Shown: positions 33,244 through 41,697 of the stretch, piece after piece
How the letters are laid out: every line of letters begins with the position of its first letter
Position numbering within the stretch: position 1 is the first letter of the stretch
Source of the DNA: an uncultured Clostridia bacterium
GTDB lineage: Bacteria > Bacillota > Clostridia > Oscillospirales > Ruminococcaceae
Length of the DNA stretch: 58,736 nucleotides
Direction: 5' to 3'
NCBI GenBank assembly: GCA_947586185.1
Contig: CANPXN010000016.1
Coordinates: 1 to 58,736, forward strand
The notes under the pieces: generated by a model
The model's database searches: none
Told to the model about the DNA's origin: nothing
What the model saw: the letters and a program-made list of their open reading frames with translations, nothing else
Position numbers and translations under genes: made by a program

Positions 33244-33716
33244 CGACTGCGCCACGATCTGCGGGAAATAAAGCAGCGAGATTACACCTGTATTTGTTTA
33301 AGGTCTTTGGCTTTCATTTTCTGCAAGGAGCGAGAAACAGCCGGCTATCAGTATCGGGCGGCTCCCGATATGGCGATGACAGGCAATAGGGACAATGATA
33401 CTCCTGTTCAGTCACAGTCCGAGCGTTGAAGCGTTTTTTCGTGCGTGATCCGTCGCAGGCAATGAGAGCAGCCGACAGAGAACCTGCCGGGGGTGAGATT
33501 CCCGTGGAGCTGACAAGCCGCCAGCCGTTTGATGACTTCCCGCAGCAATCCGGGGTGTCGAGGACAAATAGGATTGTTTGTTTATACAGGGTCAAACGGC
33601 AGGACGGGTCTACTGAAACGGAGAATGTTTGTATCTTCCCGACCTTAATTCTGTTCTGCCCTTGACCTCTACATAGGCGAACACTTGCCTGAAAATTCAA
33701 AGGAGGTCATAACACG
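33244..33716 (+). other. gene-poor remnant between the MATE fragment and mazF
   Basis: A 470-base stretch without a convincing gene. One + frame (about 33244-33426) is open for 60 codons (RLRHDLREIKQRDYTC...) and looks like the rump of a gene cut by the same recombination. Another open frame at 33426-33665 has no ribosome site. Confidence 0.4.
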
Positions 33717-34241
33717 ATGAACCAAACATATTTAAGAGGCGATATGTATTACGCTGATTTGGGGCAAGGGGTCGGCTCGGAACAAGAGGGCTACCGCCCC
33801 GTCGTTATCATTCAGAACAATGTCGGCAACAGACATAGCCCCACGGTTATTATCGCTTCTATTACAAGCAAAAAGGACGCAAAGCCGAAACTACCTACCC
33901 ATTACTACATTGATGCCGAGGACGGTTTGGAATTACCCTCTATTGTTCTTTTGGAACAACTGCGAACCGTTGATAAGCGCCGTTTGAATGACTTTATCGG
34001 CCACCTGTCCGAAAAGCATATACAGGGTATCAATCACGCTCTTGCTGTCAGCATTGGGCTGATCGAGAGCGTACCGAAAAAGTTAATCCTTTGCCTGTGC
34101 CGCACCTGTGCCGATAATTTCTACGGTACGGGCGCTTATTCTTTGCGTAGAGTTGATCCGCAGCAGATTGAGAAAGACACCTGCACCTATTGTAATCAGC
34201 GAAAAGGATATGACTACGAACTTATCTCGAAGAACCGTTAA
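33717..34241 (+). CDS. PemK/MazF-type endoribonuclease with cysteine-rich tail
   Basis: 174 residues. The MazF fold covers residues 1-118: YLRGDMYYADLGQGVGSEQEGYRPVVII, then HSPTVIIASITSK, and LPSIVLLEQLRTVDKRRL. It is an mRNA-cleaving toxin. A C-terminal extension carries four cysteines (CLCRTC...CTYC), a probable zinc ribbon absent from standard MazF. No antitoxin is next to it. ATG follows AAAGGAGG. It is upstream of the 48-residue gene and the recombinase. Confidence 0.88.
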   Translation: MNQTYLRGDMYYADLGQGVGSEQEGYRPVVIIQNNVGNRHSPTVIIASITSKKDAKPKLPTHYYIDAEDGLELPSIVLLEQLRTVDKRRLNDFIGHLSEKHIQGINHALAVSIGLIESVPKKLILCLCRTCADNFYGTGAYSLRRVDPQQIEKDTCTYCNQRKGYDYELISKNR

Positions 34242-34252
34242 GGAGGCTGCCT

Positions 34253-34399
34253 ATGGGATATAAAATTCAGATTGATAATGAATATGTAGCTGTTCTTCTG
34301 ATTGAAATTCTCTTTGAAAAGGGACTTGTAAATAGGCAGACATATATAAATGCAAAGAAACGGCTAAATTCGCACATTTCACAAACAGCCTGTTTATAG
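34253..34399 (+). CDS. 48-residue protein upstream of the recombinase
   Basis: ATG at 34253 after AAGGAGG encodes MGYKIQIDNEYVAVLLIEIL followed by FEKGLVNRQTYINAKKRLNSHISQTACL. The second half resembles the SHOCT-like helical pair (EILFEKGLVNRQTY). It sits 36 bases before the recombinase, a place where small helpers such as recombination directionality factors are often encoded; that role is inference. Confidence 0.7.
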   Translation: MGYKIQIDNEYVAVLLIEILFEKGLVNRQTYINAKKRLNSHISQTACL

Positions 34400-34434
34400 G
34401 TACAATATAGATACCAAATCAAGGAGGTAAGTTT

Positions 34435-36231
34435 ATGTATCAGACAAACACAGCTTTTAGGATTCCGAATACTTTTGTTTTGGATAGAAACAGAGAACGC
34501 AAAGCCGTATTTTACGGTCGTGTTTCTACGGAACACGAAGCACAGTTAGCAGCACTGGAAAATCAAATGCAATGGTATGACGACCAAGCAAAATTTCATC
34601 CGAACTGGACTGTACTTGACAAGTATATCGACGAGGGCATTACTGGCACACAGGCAAAAAAACGCCCTGCTTTTATGCAAATGATCGAAGACGCAAAGCA
34701 GGGAGAATTTGATTTAATTGTTACCCGTGAGGTATGCCGTTTCGCTCGTAACACCGTTGATACTCTTGTTATGACACGGGAATTGAAAAACTACGGCGTA
34801 GAGGTCTATTTCGTTGAGGATAATATTTGGACTATGGACGGCGACGGCGAACTGCGCTTAACGATTATGGCTACTCTTGCCCAAGAGGAAAGCCGTAAAA
34901 TTTCTGAGCGTGTACGAGCTGGACAGAAAATCAGCCGAGATAATGGTGTTCTTTACGGCAGCGGAAATATTATTGGCTATGATCGTGTTAACGGCACTTA
35001 TGTTATAAACGAGGAACAGGCCGAAACCGTAAGAATGATTTTCGACCTCTATTTAGAGGGACTTGGCGAAACAAAAATCTGTAAAGAGCTTTGCAGACGC
35101 CAAAGAAAAGACGGACACGGAAATGTAAGTTGGAGTGTTTCAAAAATCAGCCGCATTTTACGAAACGCTACCTATATGGGTTACAAGTGCTATTTGAAAT
35201 CATACAGCAATAACTATCTGGAACAAAAGCGTATCAAGAACCTTGACGAAAGCACATATCTTTATGTAAAAGGTGACTTTGAACCTATCATTTCAGAGGA
35301 AGTTTTTAAGCGCTGCGAGGAAATCCGCAAAAGCCGAACAACCAAAATGATTGTCAATAAGGGAGAACGAACCTACGGAAAAAAGGCTTCACAGGATGTA
35401 TGGTTGAGGAAGCTCCGCTGTGCCTGCGGCTCTACTTTCCGAAAAAACAAATGGAGAACCAACCAGCGCGGTGATACCGTATTTGGTTATCAATGCTACA
35501 ACCAAGTAAACAACGGTAGTAAATCGTTCCGAGAGAAAAACGGTCTTGACACCGACGGCTATTGCGATATTCGTATGATTGGCGATTGGAAACTCGACCT
35601 TATGGCTAAAAAGATTTTTGAAAGTATATGGACGGATAAAAAAGACGCCGTTATGGAAGCCTACAAATTGCTTGGAGAGTGTTATCAATCCGATGCAAGC
35701 AATAATAAAGTGACCATCGCCGCTGTTCAGGGAAAAATCTCTCGTGCGACGGCAAGATTGGATAATTTGATTACTATGCGTGCCGACGGTGAAATATCCA
35801 AAGAGAAATTCGGAGAATTACGGCAAAAAGCAGAAAAAGAGCTATCTACCCTAAACGAAGAACTTGGCAAGCTAAATGCTGTTTCGGATGAATCTGTTAA
35901 ATCTCTTGATATGGGCGCTATTAAAGTCACCCTTGACGAAATGATTGATTTTTCTGGACCTAAAATCGACGAAAACATCATTGAAAAGTTTGTTTCCCGA
36001 ATTACTCCGATTGATAACGGACACTACCGTTGGGATTTGAACTTTACACAGAACAAAAAGCAGGCGATTATCGGGTATGTTGATGGTCGCAAGGGCAAAG
36101 CAACCGCCAACATAAAAGAATACGGTGAGAATGACAAGCATTCTCACCGTACATATGATAAGTCTATTCAGTTTTCCTCTAATGGGACGATAGCCTATCT
36201 TTGTTTAATAGCAGCCTGTGCAGAAAGGTAA
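34435..36231 (+). CDS. large serine recombinase of element 1
   Basis: 598 residues. The catalytic resolvase domain (YGRVSTEHEAQL, Ser31; REVCRFARNTVDTL) is followed by the Recombinase domain (NGVLYGSGNIIGYDRVNG; ISRILRNATYMGYK), a zinc ribbon with Cys near 380-430 (LRCACGS, GYCD) and a coiled coil (about 470-525). It catalyses site-specific integration and excision. The last codons (ATA GCA GCC TGT GCA GAA AGG TAA) coincide with the 15-bp attachment core, so the C-terminus depends on what lies beyond it. The same bases read antisense give AQAAIKQR and a stop, a replacement C-terminus for ppdK. ATG follows AAGGAGG. Confidence 0.93.
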   Translation: MYQTNTAFRIPNTFVLDRNRERKAVFYGRVSTEHEAQLAALENQMQWYDDQAKFHPNWTVLDKYIDEGITGTQAKKRPAFMQMIEDAKQGEFDLIVTREVCRFARNTVDTLVMTRELKNYGVEVYFVEDNIWTMDGDGELRLTIMATLAQEESRKISERVRAGQKISRDNGVLYGSGNIIGYDRVNGTYVINEEQAETVRMIFDLYLEGLGETKICKELCRRQRKDGHGNVSWSVSKISRILRNATYMGYKCYLKSYSNNYLEQKRIKNLDESTYLYVKGDFEPIISEEVFKRCEEIRKSRTTKMIVNKGERTYGKKASQDVWLRKLRCACGSTFRKNKWRTNQRGDTVFGYQCYNQVNNGSKSFREKNGLDTDGYCDIRMIGDWKLDLMAKKIFESIWTDKKDAVMEAYKLLGECYQSDASNNKVTIAAVQGKISRATARLDNLITMRADGEISKEKFGELRQKAEKELSTLNEELGKLNAVSDESVKSLDMGAIKVTLDEMIDFSGPKIDENIIEKFVSRITPIDNGHYRWDLNFTQNKKQAIIGYVDGRKGKATANIKEYGENDKHSHRTYDKSIQFSSNGTIAYLCLIAACAER

Positions 36232-37066
36232 AAACAAGGGGGTTTTTGAGGAACATTCCGTTGTCCTCATTCTCTTTCCTATGTAACGAGGAAATCTGTT
36301 CGATTTCCTCTAATTTGACTACGGCTCTGTTTTTCCGTCCCTCGGCTGTAAAGGTTGCCCTGACATCAGCCGTTCCGTTCAGATTCACATACCAGTCAAA
36401 AGTAGTGTCCGAAGTGGGTATGACCCGATAAACAAACTGATTGATAACTTCCTCGCTAACCTTGCTGCCACTAAAATCTATTAAACTGTTCAAGGTGCTA
36501 ATAATCCCGTCTAACTCAAGTCCACTTTTCTGCGGCTCATTGCTTGGAGCTTGATTTAATTTTTCCTGCAACTGCTGTAGCTCTGTGTCAATAGGTTTCC
36601 TCATGGTCAAGTATTCTTCCTTTGACAATTCGCCGTCTGCCCTCATAGCAATAAGATTAGTCAAACGGGTCTGAGTTTTGTCGATTTTCGCTTTGATAGA
36701 TACTGCATCATGCTGATTTTCGCTAAGTCTTTCATCTTTATAATAACGCTTTATAAGGTCTATCGCAATAAGAACAGATGTCTTTCTGTCCTGCCAGAGA
36801 TGCTCCAACAATTCCTTTGCCATAAAATCAAGTTTCCAGTCAGTTATCATTTTAATGTCACAATATCCCTCTGTATCCAAGCCGAGAGCTTCTCTCTTCT
36901 TCTTGTTTCCATTGTTTATTTGATTGTAGCATTGATAGCCATACGAAATTTTACCATCTAATTTTGTATGCCACTTATCCTTTCGGAAAGACGAGCCACA
37001 GGAACAGCGCAATTTATTTACCCATATATCTTTGGAGTCACGCTTACTGTGCGTTGTCTTTGTCGT
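36179..37066 (-). pseudogene. C-terminal remnant of the element 2 serine recombinase
   Basis: From about SKRDSKDIWVNKLRCSCGSSF the frame matches the recombinase at 34435 over some 270 residues: zinc ribbon, LDTEGYCDIKMITDWKLD, coiled coil, LNSLIDFSGSKVSEEVINQF. The catalytic and recombinase domains are missing. Upstream it is fused, out of frame, to a parA fragment at about 37060, so an internal deletion removed the middle of element 2. The frame continues through the attachment core into element 1 as FLHRLL. Confidence 0.8.
36211..36225 (+). other. right attachment core of element 1, junction with element 2
   Basis: GCAGCCTGTGCAGAA, identical to 26039-26053, at the meeting point of the 3' ends of two convergent recombinase genes. 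Confidence 0.75.
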
Positions 37067-37526
37067 TGATAACCACGCTGTCAGCCGCCGCCAAAGCATT
37101 GATGGTAATCATACCCAAGCTCGGCATACAGTCGATAAGCACATAGTCGTAATCCTTTTTGACCGCATTTACATAGGTCTTTAGGACACGTTCACGGCTC
37201 ATGGCATTGATTAGCCTTACCTCGAAGCCTGACAGCTCAATGTTGGACGGTAACAGGTCAACGCCCTCGCTGTTGTGGATAATCCCCTGTGAAACATCAG
37301 GCGGCTTGTCGTCGATGATGTCCTGCATAATGGTGGGTAGCGTTACGGGGATGTCGTCTGGTCGGTTATAGCCCAGAGCCATTGTGAGGTTTGCCTGTGC
37401 GTCTGCATCAATGAGCAGCACCTTAGAGCCTTGCCTTGCCAGACCTACACCCAAGTTGACCGCCGTTGTGGTCTTTCCAACGCCTCCTTTCTGGTTAGTC
37501 AGAGCAATCACTTTGCAATTTGACAT
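37044..37526 (-). pseudogene. N-terminal parA remnant of element 2
   Basis: Begins normally (ATG 37526 after AGGAGG) with KGGVGKTTTAVNLG and LLIDADAQANLTMALG, but homology stops after AAADSVVI, about residue 137 of 275. A few foreign codons (NDKDNAQ) then precede a stop. It was once the equivalent of the parA at 26369. The truncated ATPase lacks the C-terminal half. Confidence 0.85.
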
Positions 37527-37745
37527 AGATGCGTCCTCCTTTCGCATAAATTTAGCCGCTTTGTCAAAGGCGGCTATGTAACAGTACCAGAGAACGCCAG
37601 AACGCAGCTCGATTAACATCTCGCTGACCGTGGCAGTCGCCAAATGGAAATGCAAGCATTTCCGCTTGGCTCGTTGCAACACGCAAAAAAGCCGACTGGC
37701 TTATACCAATCGGCTATGTAATGTCTAACTTCCCTTATTCAGTTT

Positions 37746-38066
37746 TTAATTCTTGCACAGGGCTTGCCGTACCTGCTCCATATCCCATTTTTCTGGAAAC
37801 AGGACTGCCATAATGCGGAACGCATCATAAAGCCCCGCCACATAAGAACAGTTGGAATAATCTATGTTCTGGCTGTCCCTGCAATCCAAAAGATGGTTGC
37901 ATATCTGCCGCTGTTTCTCCGTCAAATCAAGTCGGATATAGCTTTGCTCCGCACAGCCTTCCGCATTGCTTTCCTGCTGAAAATCCATGTCTGACTGCAA
38001 AAGCTGATATACAGAGTTTTCTTTCAGATTTTCCAATGCTAATGTTACCAACTTTTCAAACTCCAT
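37746..38066 (-). CDS. hypothetical protein of element 2
   Basis: 106 residues, helical, no named domain (EFEKLVTLALENLKENSVYQ..., SNCSYVAGLYDAFRIMAVLF). The ATG at 38066 is preceded by GGGGAGG. It lies between the parA remnant and the 59-residue gene in one - strand transcript. It may be part of the partition or replication module; function unknown. Confidence 0.65.
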   Translation of the reverse strand: MEFEKLVTLALENLKENSVYQLLQSDMDFQQESNAEGCAEQSYIRLDLTEKQRQICNHLLDCRDSQNIDYSNCSYVAGLYDAFRIMAVLFPEKWDMEQVRQALCKN

Positions 38067-38082
38067 GCCGCATGACCTCCCC

Positions 38083-38262
38083 TTAACTTACCACAATCTT
38101 TAATTTTTTAATGGGAGCATTGCTGACCTTGAAGATAAGCTCGTCAACAGGGTCGGTATATCTGTCTTGCTGTATGAGCTGATTTTTCAGCTCGACAAGG
38201 CTATGTAGCAGGATTGTCCTTTCTTGGCTGTTTACATACAAATGATTAAGTTTCTCCCTCAT
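38083..38262 (-). CDS. 59-residue hypothetical protein of element 2
   Basis: MREKLNHLYVNSQERTILLH followed by a helical region and KVSNAPIKKLKIVVS. The ATG at 38262 lies about ten bases after AAAGGAC; an in-frame GTG at 38271 sits too close to it. It has its own promoter at 38289. No family is recognised. Confidence 0.6.
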   Translation of the reverse strand: MREKLNHLYVNSQERTILLHSLVELKNQLIQQDRYTDPVDELIFKVSNAPIKKLKIVVS

Positions 38263-38288
38263 AATTGCCACCGTCCTTTTTTGCTTTC

Positions 38289-38317
38289 ATTATATATAGA
38301 AATGGCAATCGGCTCAA
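38289..38317 (-). promoter_or_regulatory. promoter of the element 2 remnant operon
   Basis: TTGAGC, 17 bases, TATAAT on the - strand, 27 bases before the ATG at 38262. Confidence 0.6.
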
Positions 38318-38333
38318 ATATGCAAAATTGGTG

Positions 38334-38374
38334 CAAAAAAATAAGCGTACCACTATTTCTAATGATACGCTTAT
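38334..38374 (-). terminator. terminator after the element 2 recombinase tail
   Basis: ATAAGCGTA pairs with TACGCTTAT and is followed on the - strand by seven T, just beyond the stop at 38387. It corresponds to the terminator at 26269 in element 1. Confidence 0.65.
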
Positions 38375-38386
38375 CATAATCATTTT

Positions 38387-38545
38387 TTAATCAAGGTCGA
38401 TATACACCGTTACAGTAGTTTCTCTCCATTGATTTTTCCTTACATACTGCCCATTTGCCTTTCGGTAAGCTGCTGCCTGTGCTCGAAAGAAAGCGGTAAT
38501 TCAAAGGAAAGAGAACTCCTACCTACTTTGTATAGCTGCCTGTGC
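38387..38545 (-). pseudogene. detached, frameshifted recombinase tail of element 2
   Basis: On the - strand, after the attachment core, the frame LLHRQLYKVGRSSLSFELP is open in the same frame as the element 2 recombinase reaches the core at 36216 (FLHR). After SFE, homology jumps to another frame: AYRKANGQYVRKNQW, then RETTVTVYIDLD and a stop at 38387. That segment aligns with EAYRKAAGCYLRKNQWEDL of the element 1 tail. One indel near 38472-38480 thus breaks the tail. Confidence 0.5.
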
Positions 38546-41146
38546 AGCAGCAAGTCTTGCGATCGGCACACGGAATGGTGAGCATGATACATAATCAAGA
38601 CCGATCTCGTGGCAGAATTCTACTGAAGTAGGATCGCCGCCGTGCTCGCCGCAGATACCGCAGTGAAGTGTTGGGTTAACTGGCTTACCAAGCTTGATAG
38701 CCATATCCATAAGCTTACCAACGCCTGTCTGGTCGAGCTTAGCGAATGGATCGTTCTCATAGATCTTAGCATCATAGTAAGCGCCTAAGAACTTACCTGC
38801 GTCATCTCTTGAGAAGCCGAATGTCATCTGTGTCAGGTCGTTTGTACCGAAGCAGAAGAAGTCAGCTTCCTTAGCGATCTCGTCAGCTGTAAGAGCAGCT
38901 CTTGGAATCTCGATCATTGTACCAACTTCGTACTTGAGGTCTGAACCTGCTTCTGCGATAACTGCATCAGCTGTTTCAACTACGACCTTCTTAACGTATT
39001 TAAGCTCCTTAACGTCGCCAACCAGTGGGATCATGATCTCAGGTTCAACTGTCCAGTCAGGATGAGCCTTCTTAACGTTGATAGCAGCCTTGATAACTGC
39101 CTTAGTCTGCATCTTAGCAATTTCAGGGTATGTTACTGCAAGACGGCAGCCACGGTGACCCATCATTGGGTTGAACTCATGCAGTGAAGCAATGATGTTC
39201 TTGATAGTTTCAACTGACTTGCCCTGTGCGTCAGCAAGAGCCTTGATGTCAGCTTCTTCTGTAGGAACAAATTCGTGAAGCGGCGGATCGAGGAATCTGA
39301 TTGTAACAGGGCAGCCTTCAAGAGCTTCATAAAGAGCTTCAAAGTCAGCCTGCTGCATTGGTTCGATCTTAGCAAGAGCAGCTTCTCTTTCTTCTACTGT
39401 ATCTGAGCAGATCATTTCTCTGAATGCAGCGATTCTGTCTGGATCAAAGAACATGTGCTCTGTACGGCAAAGACCGATACCCTCAGCGCCAAGCTCTCTT
39501 GCCTTCTTAGCATCAGCAGGAGTATCTGCGTTTGTTCTTACCTTCAAAGCTCTGTACTTGTCAGCCCAAGCCATGATTCTTCCAAATTCGCCAGCGATAG
39601 TAGCGTCTACTGTAGGAATGATTCCGTCGTAGATGTTACCTGTTGAACCGTCGATTGAGATATAGTCGCCTTCGTGATATGTCTTTCCAGCAAGCTCAAA
39701 CTTCTTGTTAGCTTCATCCATCTTGATGTCGCCGCAGCCTGATACGCAGCATGTACCCATACCACGAGCAACAACGGCAGCGTGTGAAGTCATACCGCCA
39801 CGAACTGTCAGGATACCCTGAGCGGACTTCATACCTGTGATATCCTCAGGTGATGTTTCAAGACGAACCAGAACAACCTTTTCGCCCTTTTCGTTCCAAG
39901 CAACAGCGTCATCGGCTGTAAATACAACCTTACCGCATGCAGCGCCAGGAGAAGCGCCGAGACCCTTGCCAGCCGGAGTAGCAGCTTTAAGTGCCTTTGC
40001 GTCGAACTGTGGGTGGAGAAGTGTGTCGAGGTTTCTTGGGTCGATCATAGCAACAGCTTCTTCTTCTGATCTCATGCCCTCGTCAACGAGGTCGCAAGCG
40101 ATCTTGAGAGCTGCCTGAGCTGTTCTCTTACCGTTTCTTGTCTGGAGCATGAAGAGCTTTCCGTGCTCAACAGTAAATTCCATATCCTGCATATCTCTGT
40201 AGTGATCTTCGAGAGTCTTGCATACATTCTGGAACTGCTCGAAAGCCTCTGGGAATTTTTCAGCCATCTGAGCGATCGGCATTGGTGTACGAACACCGGC
40301 AACAACGTCTTCGCCCTGTGCGTTAGTAAGGAATTCGCCCATGAGCTTTCTTTCGCCTGTAGCAGGGTCACGAGTAAATGCAACACCTGTACCGCAGTCG
40401 TCGCCCATGTTACCGAATGCCATTGACTGAACGTTAACGGCAGTACCCCATGAATAAGGGATATCGTTATCTCTTCTGTATACGTTAGCTCTTGGGTTAT
40501 CCCATGAACGGAATACTGCCTTTACAGCGCCCATGAGCTGTTCCTTAGGATCTGATGGGAAGTCTGTTCCAACCTTTTCCTTATATTCAGCCTTGAACTG
40601 ATTAGCGAGTTCTTTAAGGTCGTCAGCTGAAAGCTCAACGTCCTGAGTAACGCCCTTTTCAGCCTTCATCTTGTCGATAAGCTCTTCAAAGTATTTCTTA
40701 CCAACTTCCATAACTACGTCTGAGTACATCTGGATAAATCTTCTGTAGCAGTCCCAAGCCCATCTTGCGTTGCCGGACTTTTCAGCAATGACCTCAACTA
40801 CTTCTTCGTTAAGACCGAGGTTTAAGATTGTATCCATCATACCAGGCATTGAAGCTCTTGCGCCTGAACGAACAGAAACCAGGAGCGGATTTTCGTGATC
40901 GCCGAATTTCTTTCCTGTGATTTCTTCCATCTTACCGATGTATTCACTGATCTGTGCCTGAATTTCATCATTAATCTGTTTGCCGTCCTCATAGTACTGT
41001 GTGCATGCTTCTGTTGTGATAGTAAAGCCCTGCGGTACTGGAAGACCGAGACTTGTCATTTCAGCAAGGTTAGCACCCTTACCGCCGAGAAGTTCTCTCA
41101 TATTGGCGTTGCCTTCGCTGAACAAGTATACCCATTTTCTGCTCAT
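38519..41146 (-). CDS. ppdK: pyruvate, phosphate dikinase
   Basis: 875 residues, the usual size. It interconverts pyruvate, ATP and phosphate with PEP, AMP and PPi; in such anaerobes it often works in glycolysis. The N-terminal ATP-grasp begins GGKGANLAEMTSLGLPVP; the swivelling-domain histidine is in GGMTSHAAVVARGMG (near 455); the C-terminal PEP-binding barrel has HCGICGEHGGDP with its catalytic Cys (near 833). ATG at 41146 is preceded by GGAGG. The final codons (AAQAAIQSR) come from an integrated element; the probable native tail AQAAIKNPRN lies at 26017-26049. The protein should stay functional. Confidence 0.97.
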   Translation of the reverse strand: MSRKWVYLFSEGNANMRELLGGKGANLAEMTSLGLPVPQGFTITTEACTQYYEDGKQINDEIQAQISEYIGKMEEITGKKFGDHENPLLVSVRSGARASMPGMMDTILNLGLNEEVVEVIAEKSGNARWAWDCYRRFIQMYSDVVMEVGKKYFEELIDKMKAEKGVTQDVELSADDLKELANQFKAEYKEKVGTDFPSDPKEQLMGAVKAVFRSWDNPRANVYRRDNDIPYSWGTAVNVQSMAFGNMGDDCGTGVAFTRDPATGERKLMGEFLTNAQGEDVVAGVRTPMPIAQMAEKFPEAFEQFQNVCKTLEDHYRDMQDMEFTVEHGKLFMLQTRNGKRTAQAALKIACDLVDEGMRSEEEAVAMIDPRNLDTLLHPQFDAKALKAATPAGKGLGASPGAACGKVVFTADDAVAWNEKGEKVVLVRLETSPEDITGMKSAQGILTVRGGMTSHAAVVARGMGTCCVSGCGDIKMDEANKKFELAGKTYHEGDYISIDGSTGNIYDGIIPTVDATIAGEFGRIMAWADKYRALKVRTNADTPADAKKARELGAEGIGLCRTEHMFFDPDRIAAFREMICSDTVEEREAALAKIEPMQQADFEALYEALEGCPVTIRFLDPPLHEFVPTEEADIKALADAQGKSVETIKNIIASLHEFNPMMGHRGCRLAVTYPEIAKMQTKAVIKAAINVKKAHPDWTVEPEIMIPLVGDVKELKYVKKVVVETADAVIAEAGSDLKYEVGTMIEIPRAALTADEIAKEADFFCFGTNDLTQMTFGFSRDDAGKFLGAYYDAKIYENDPFAKLDQTGVGKLMDMAIKLGKPVNPTLHCGICGEHGGDPTSVEFCHEIGLDYVSCSPFRVPIARLAAAQAAIQSR
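38535..38547 (+). other. attachment core in the ppdK 3' end
   Basis: GCTGCCTGTGCAG, differing at one base from the cores at 26039 and 36211. On the coding strand it specifies AAQAA near the ppdK C-terminus. GCTGC-CTGT-GCAGC is an interrupted palindrome, as expected for a recombinase site. Confidence 0.7.
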
Positions 41147-41215
41147 TGGTTTATACCTCCATAATTTTCTTCATTCCCGGCATACCGAAAAAACGGCAGC
41201 ACCGGACTATGTTTT

Positions 41216-41226
41216 ATTATACCATA
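41216..41226 (-). promoter_or_regulatory. extended -10 promoter of ppdK
   Basis: TATGGTATAAT on the - strand is an extended -10 element (TATG-N-TATAAT); no clear -35 is present. The leader would be about 60 bases. Confidence 0.5.
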
Positions 41227-41431
41227 GAAAATGGTAAAATGGAATAGATATTTTAAAAAAATATCAAATAAATTTTATGGCAAAATTCACAAAAATAAAT
41301 TTCTTATGAAAAAAACGCAAAAAACACTTGAAATATTCAAAAAATATTGTCATAATAATTAGTATGGGATTTTTACAGATTATATACAGCTTTAGGAATT
41401 TGTTCAGATCGTAGAAAAAGGTCAAGGCAAG

Positions 41432-41647
41432 GGGACGCCCTCTCTTGCAGGGCGTCCCCTCTTTCAAAACAGTCCACCGGACTGTTTTGAAATTCACCCC
41501 TTGCGGAGCGTTTCCAAGGCAAGGAGTTTCGCTCTCTGCGGAGAGCGACAAGGGGGCTTTGCCCCCATTGACCCCCACAGCCTTTAGGCAAAGGCTGGCG
41601 AAACTTTTATTTCAACCTTCGGTGGGTATATCTTGACTTGTTCGACA
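41432..41647 (-). repeat. 216-bp intergenic repeat, copy 2
   Basis: Reverse-complement copy of 15314-15529, with the same length and very high identity. It separates divergent ppdK and glmU and overlaps neither. Between it and ppdK (41227-41431) I see only AT-rich DNA and no gene. Confidence 0.85.
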
Positions 41648-41697
41648 AACTATACAGATTCCAGAATCTGTTTCATAAAAAAGAAAGGAAGATAAGT

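Noticed and set aside
33426-33665. A 79-residue + strand gene between the MATE fragment and mazF
   Set aside because: No ribosome site, no recognisable domain, an overlapping - strand frame, and it lies in a recombination-scarred stretch.
37390-37399. GCCTGTGC inside the element 2 parA remnant as an attachment site
   Set aside because: It codes for conserved ParA residues (DAQAN) and the flanks do not match the core.
38471-38481. A further CTGCCTGTGC, resembling the attachment core, 60 bases from the ppdK site
   Set aside because: It falls inside the sequence coding for the element 2 tail (RAQAAAYRK), which aligns with the element 1 tail without needing a site; only eight bases match and the flanks differ.
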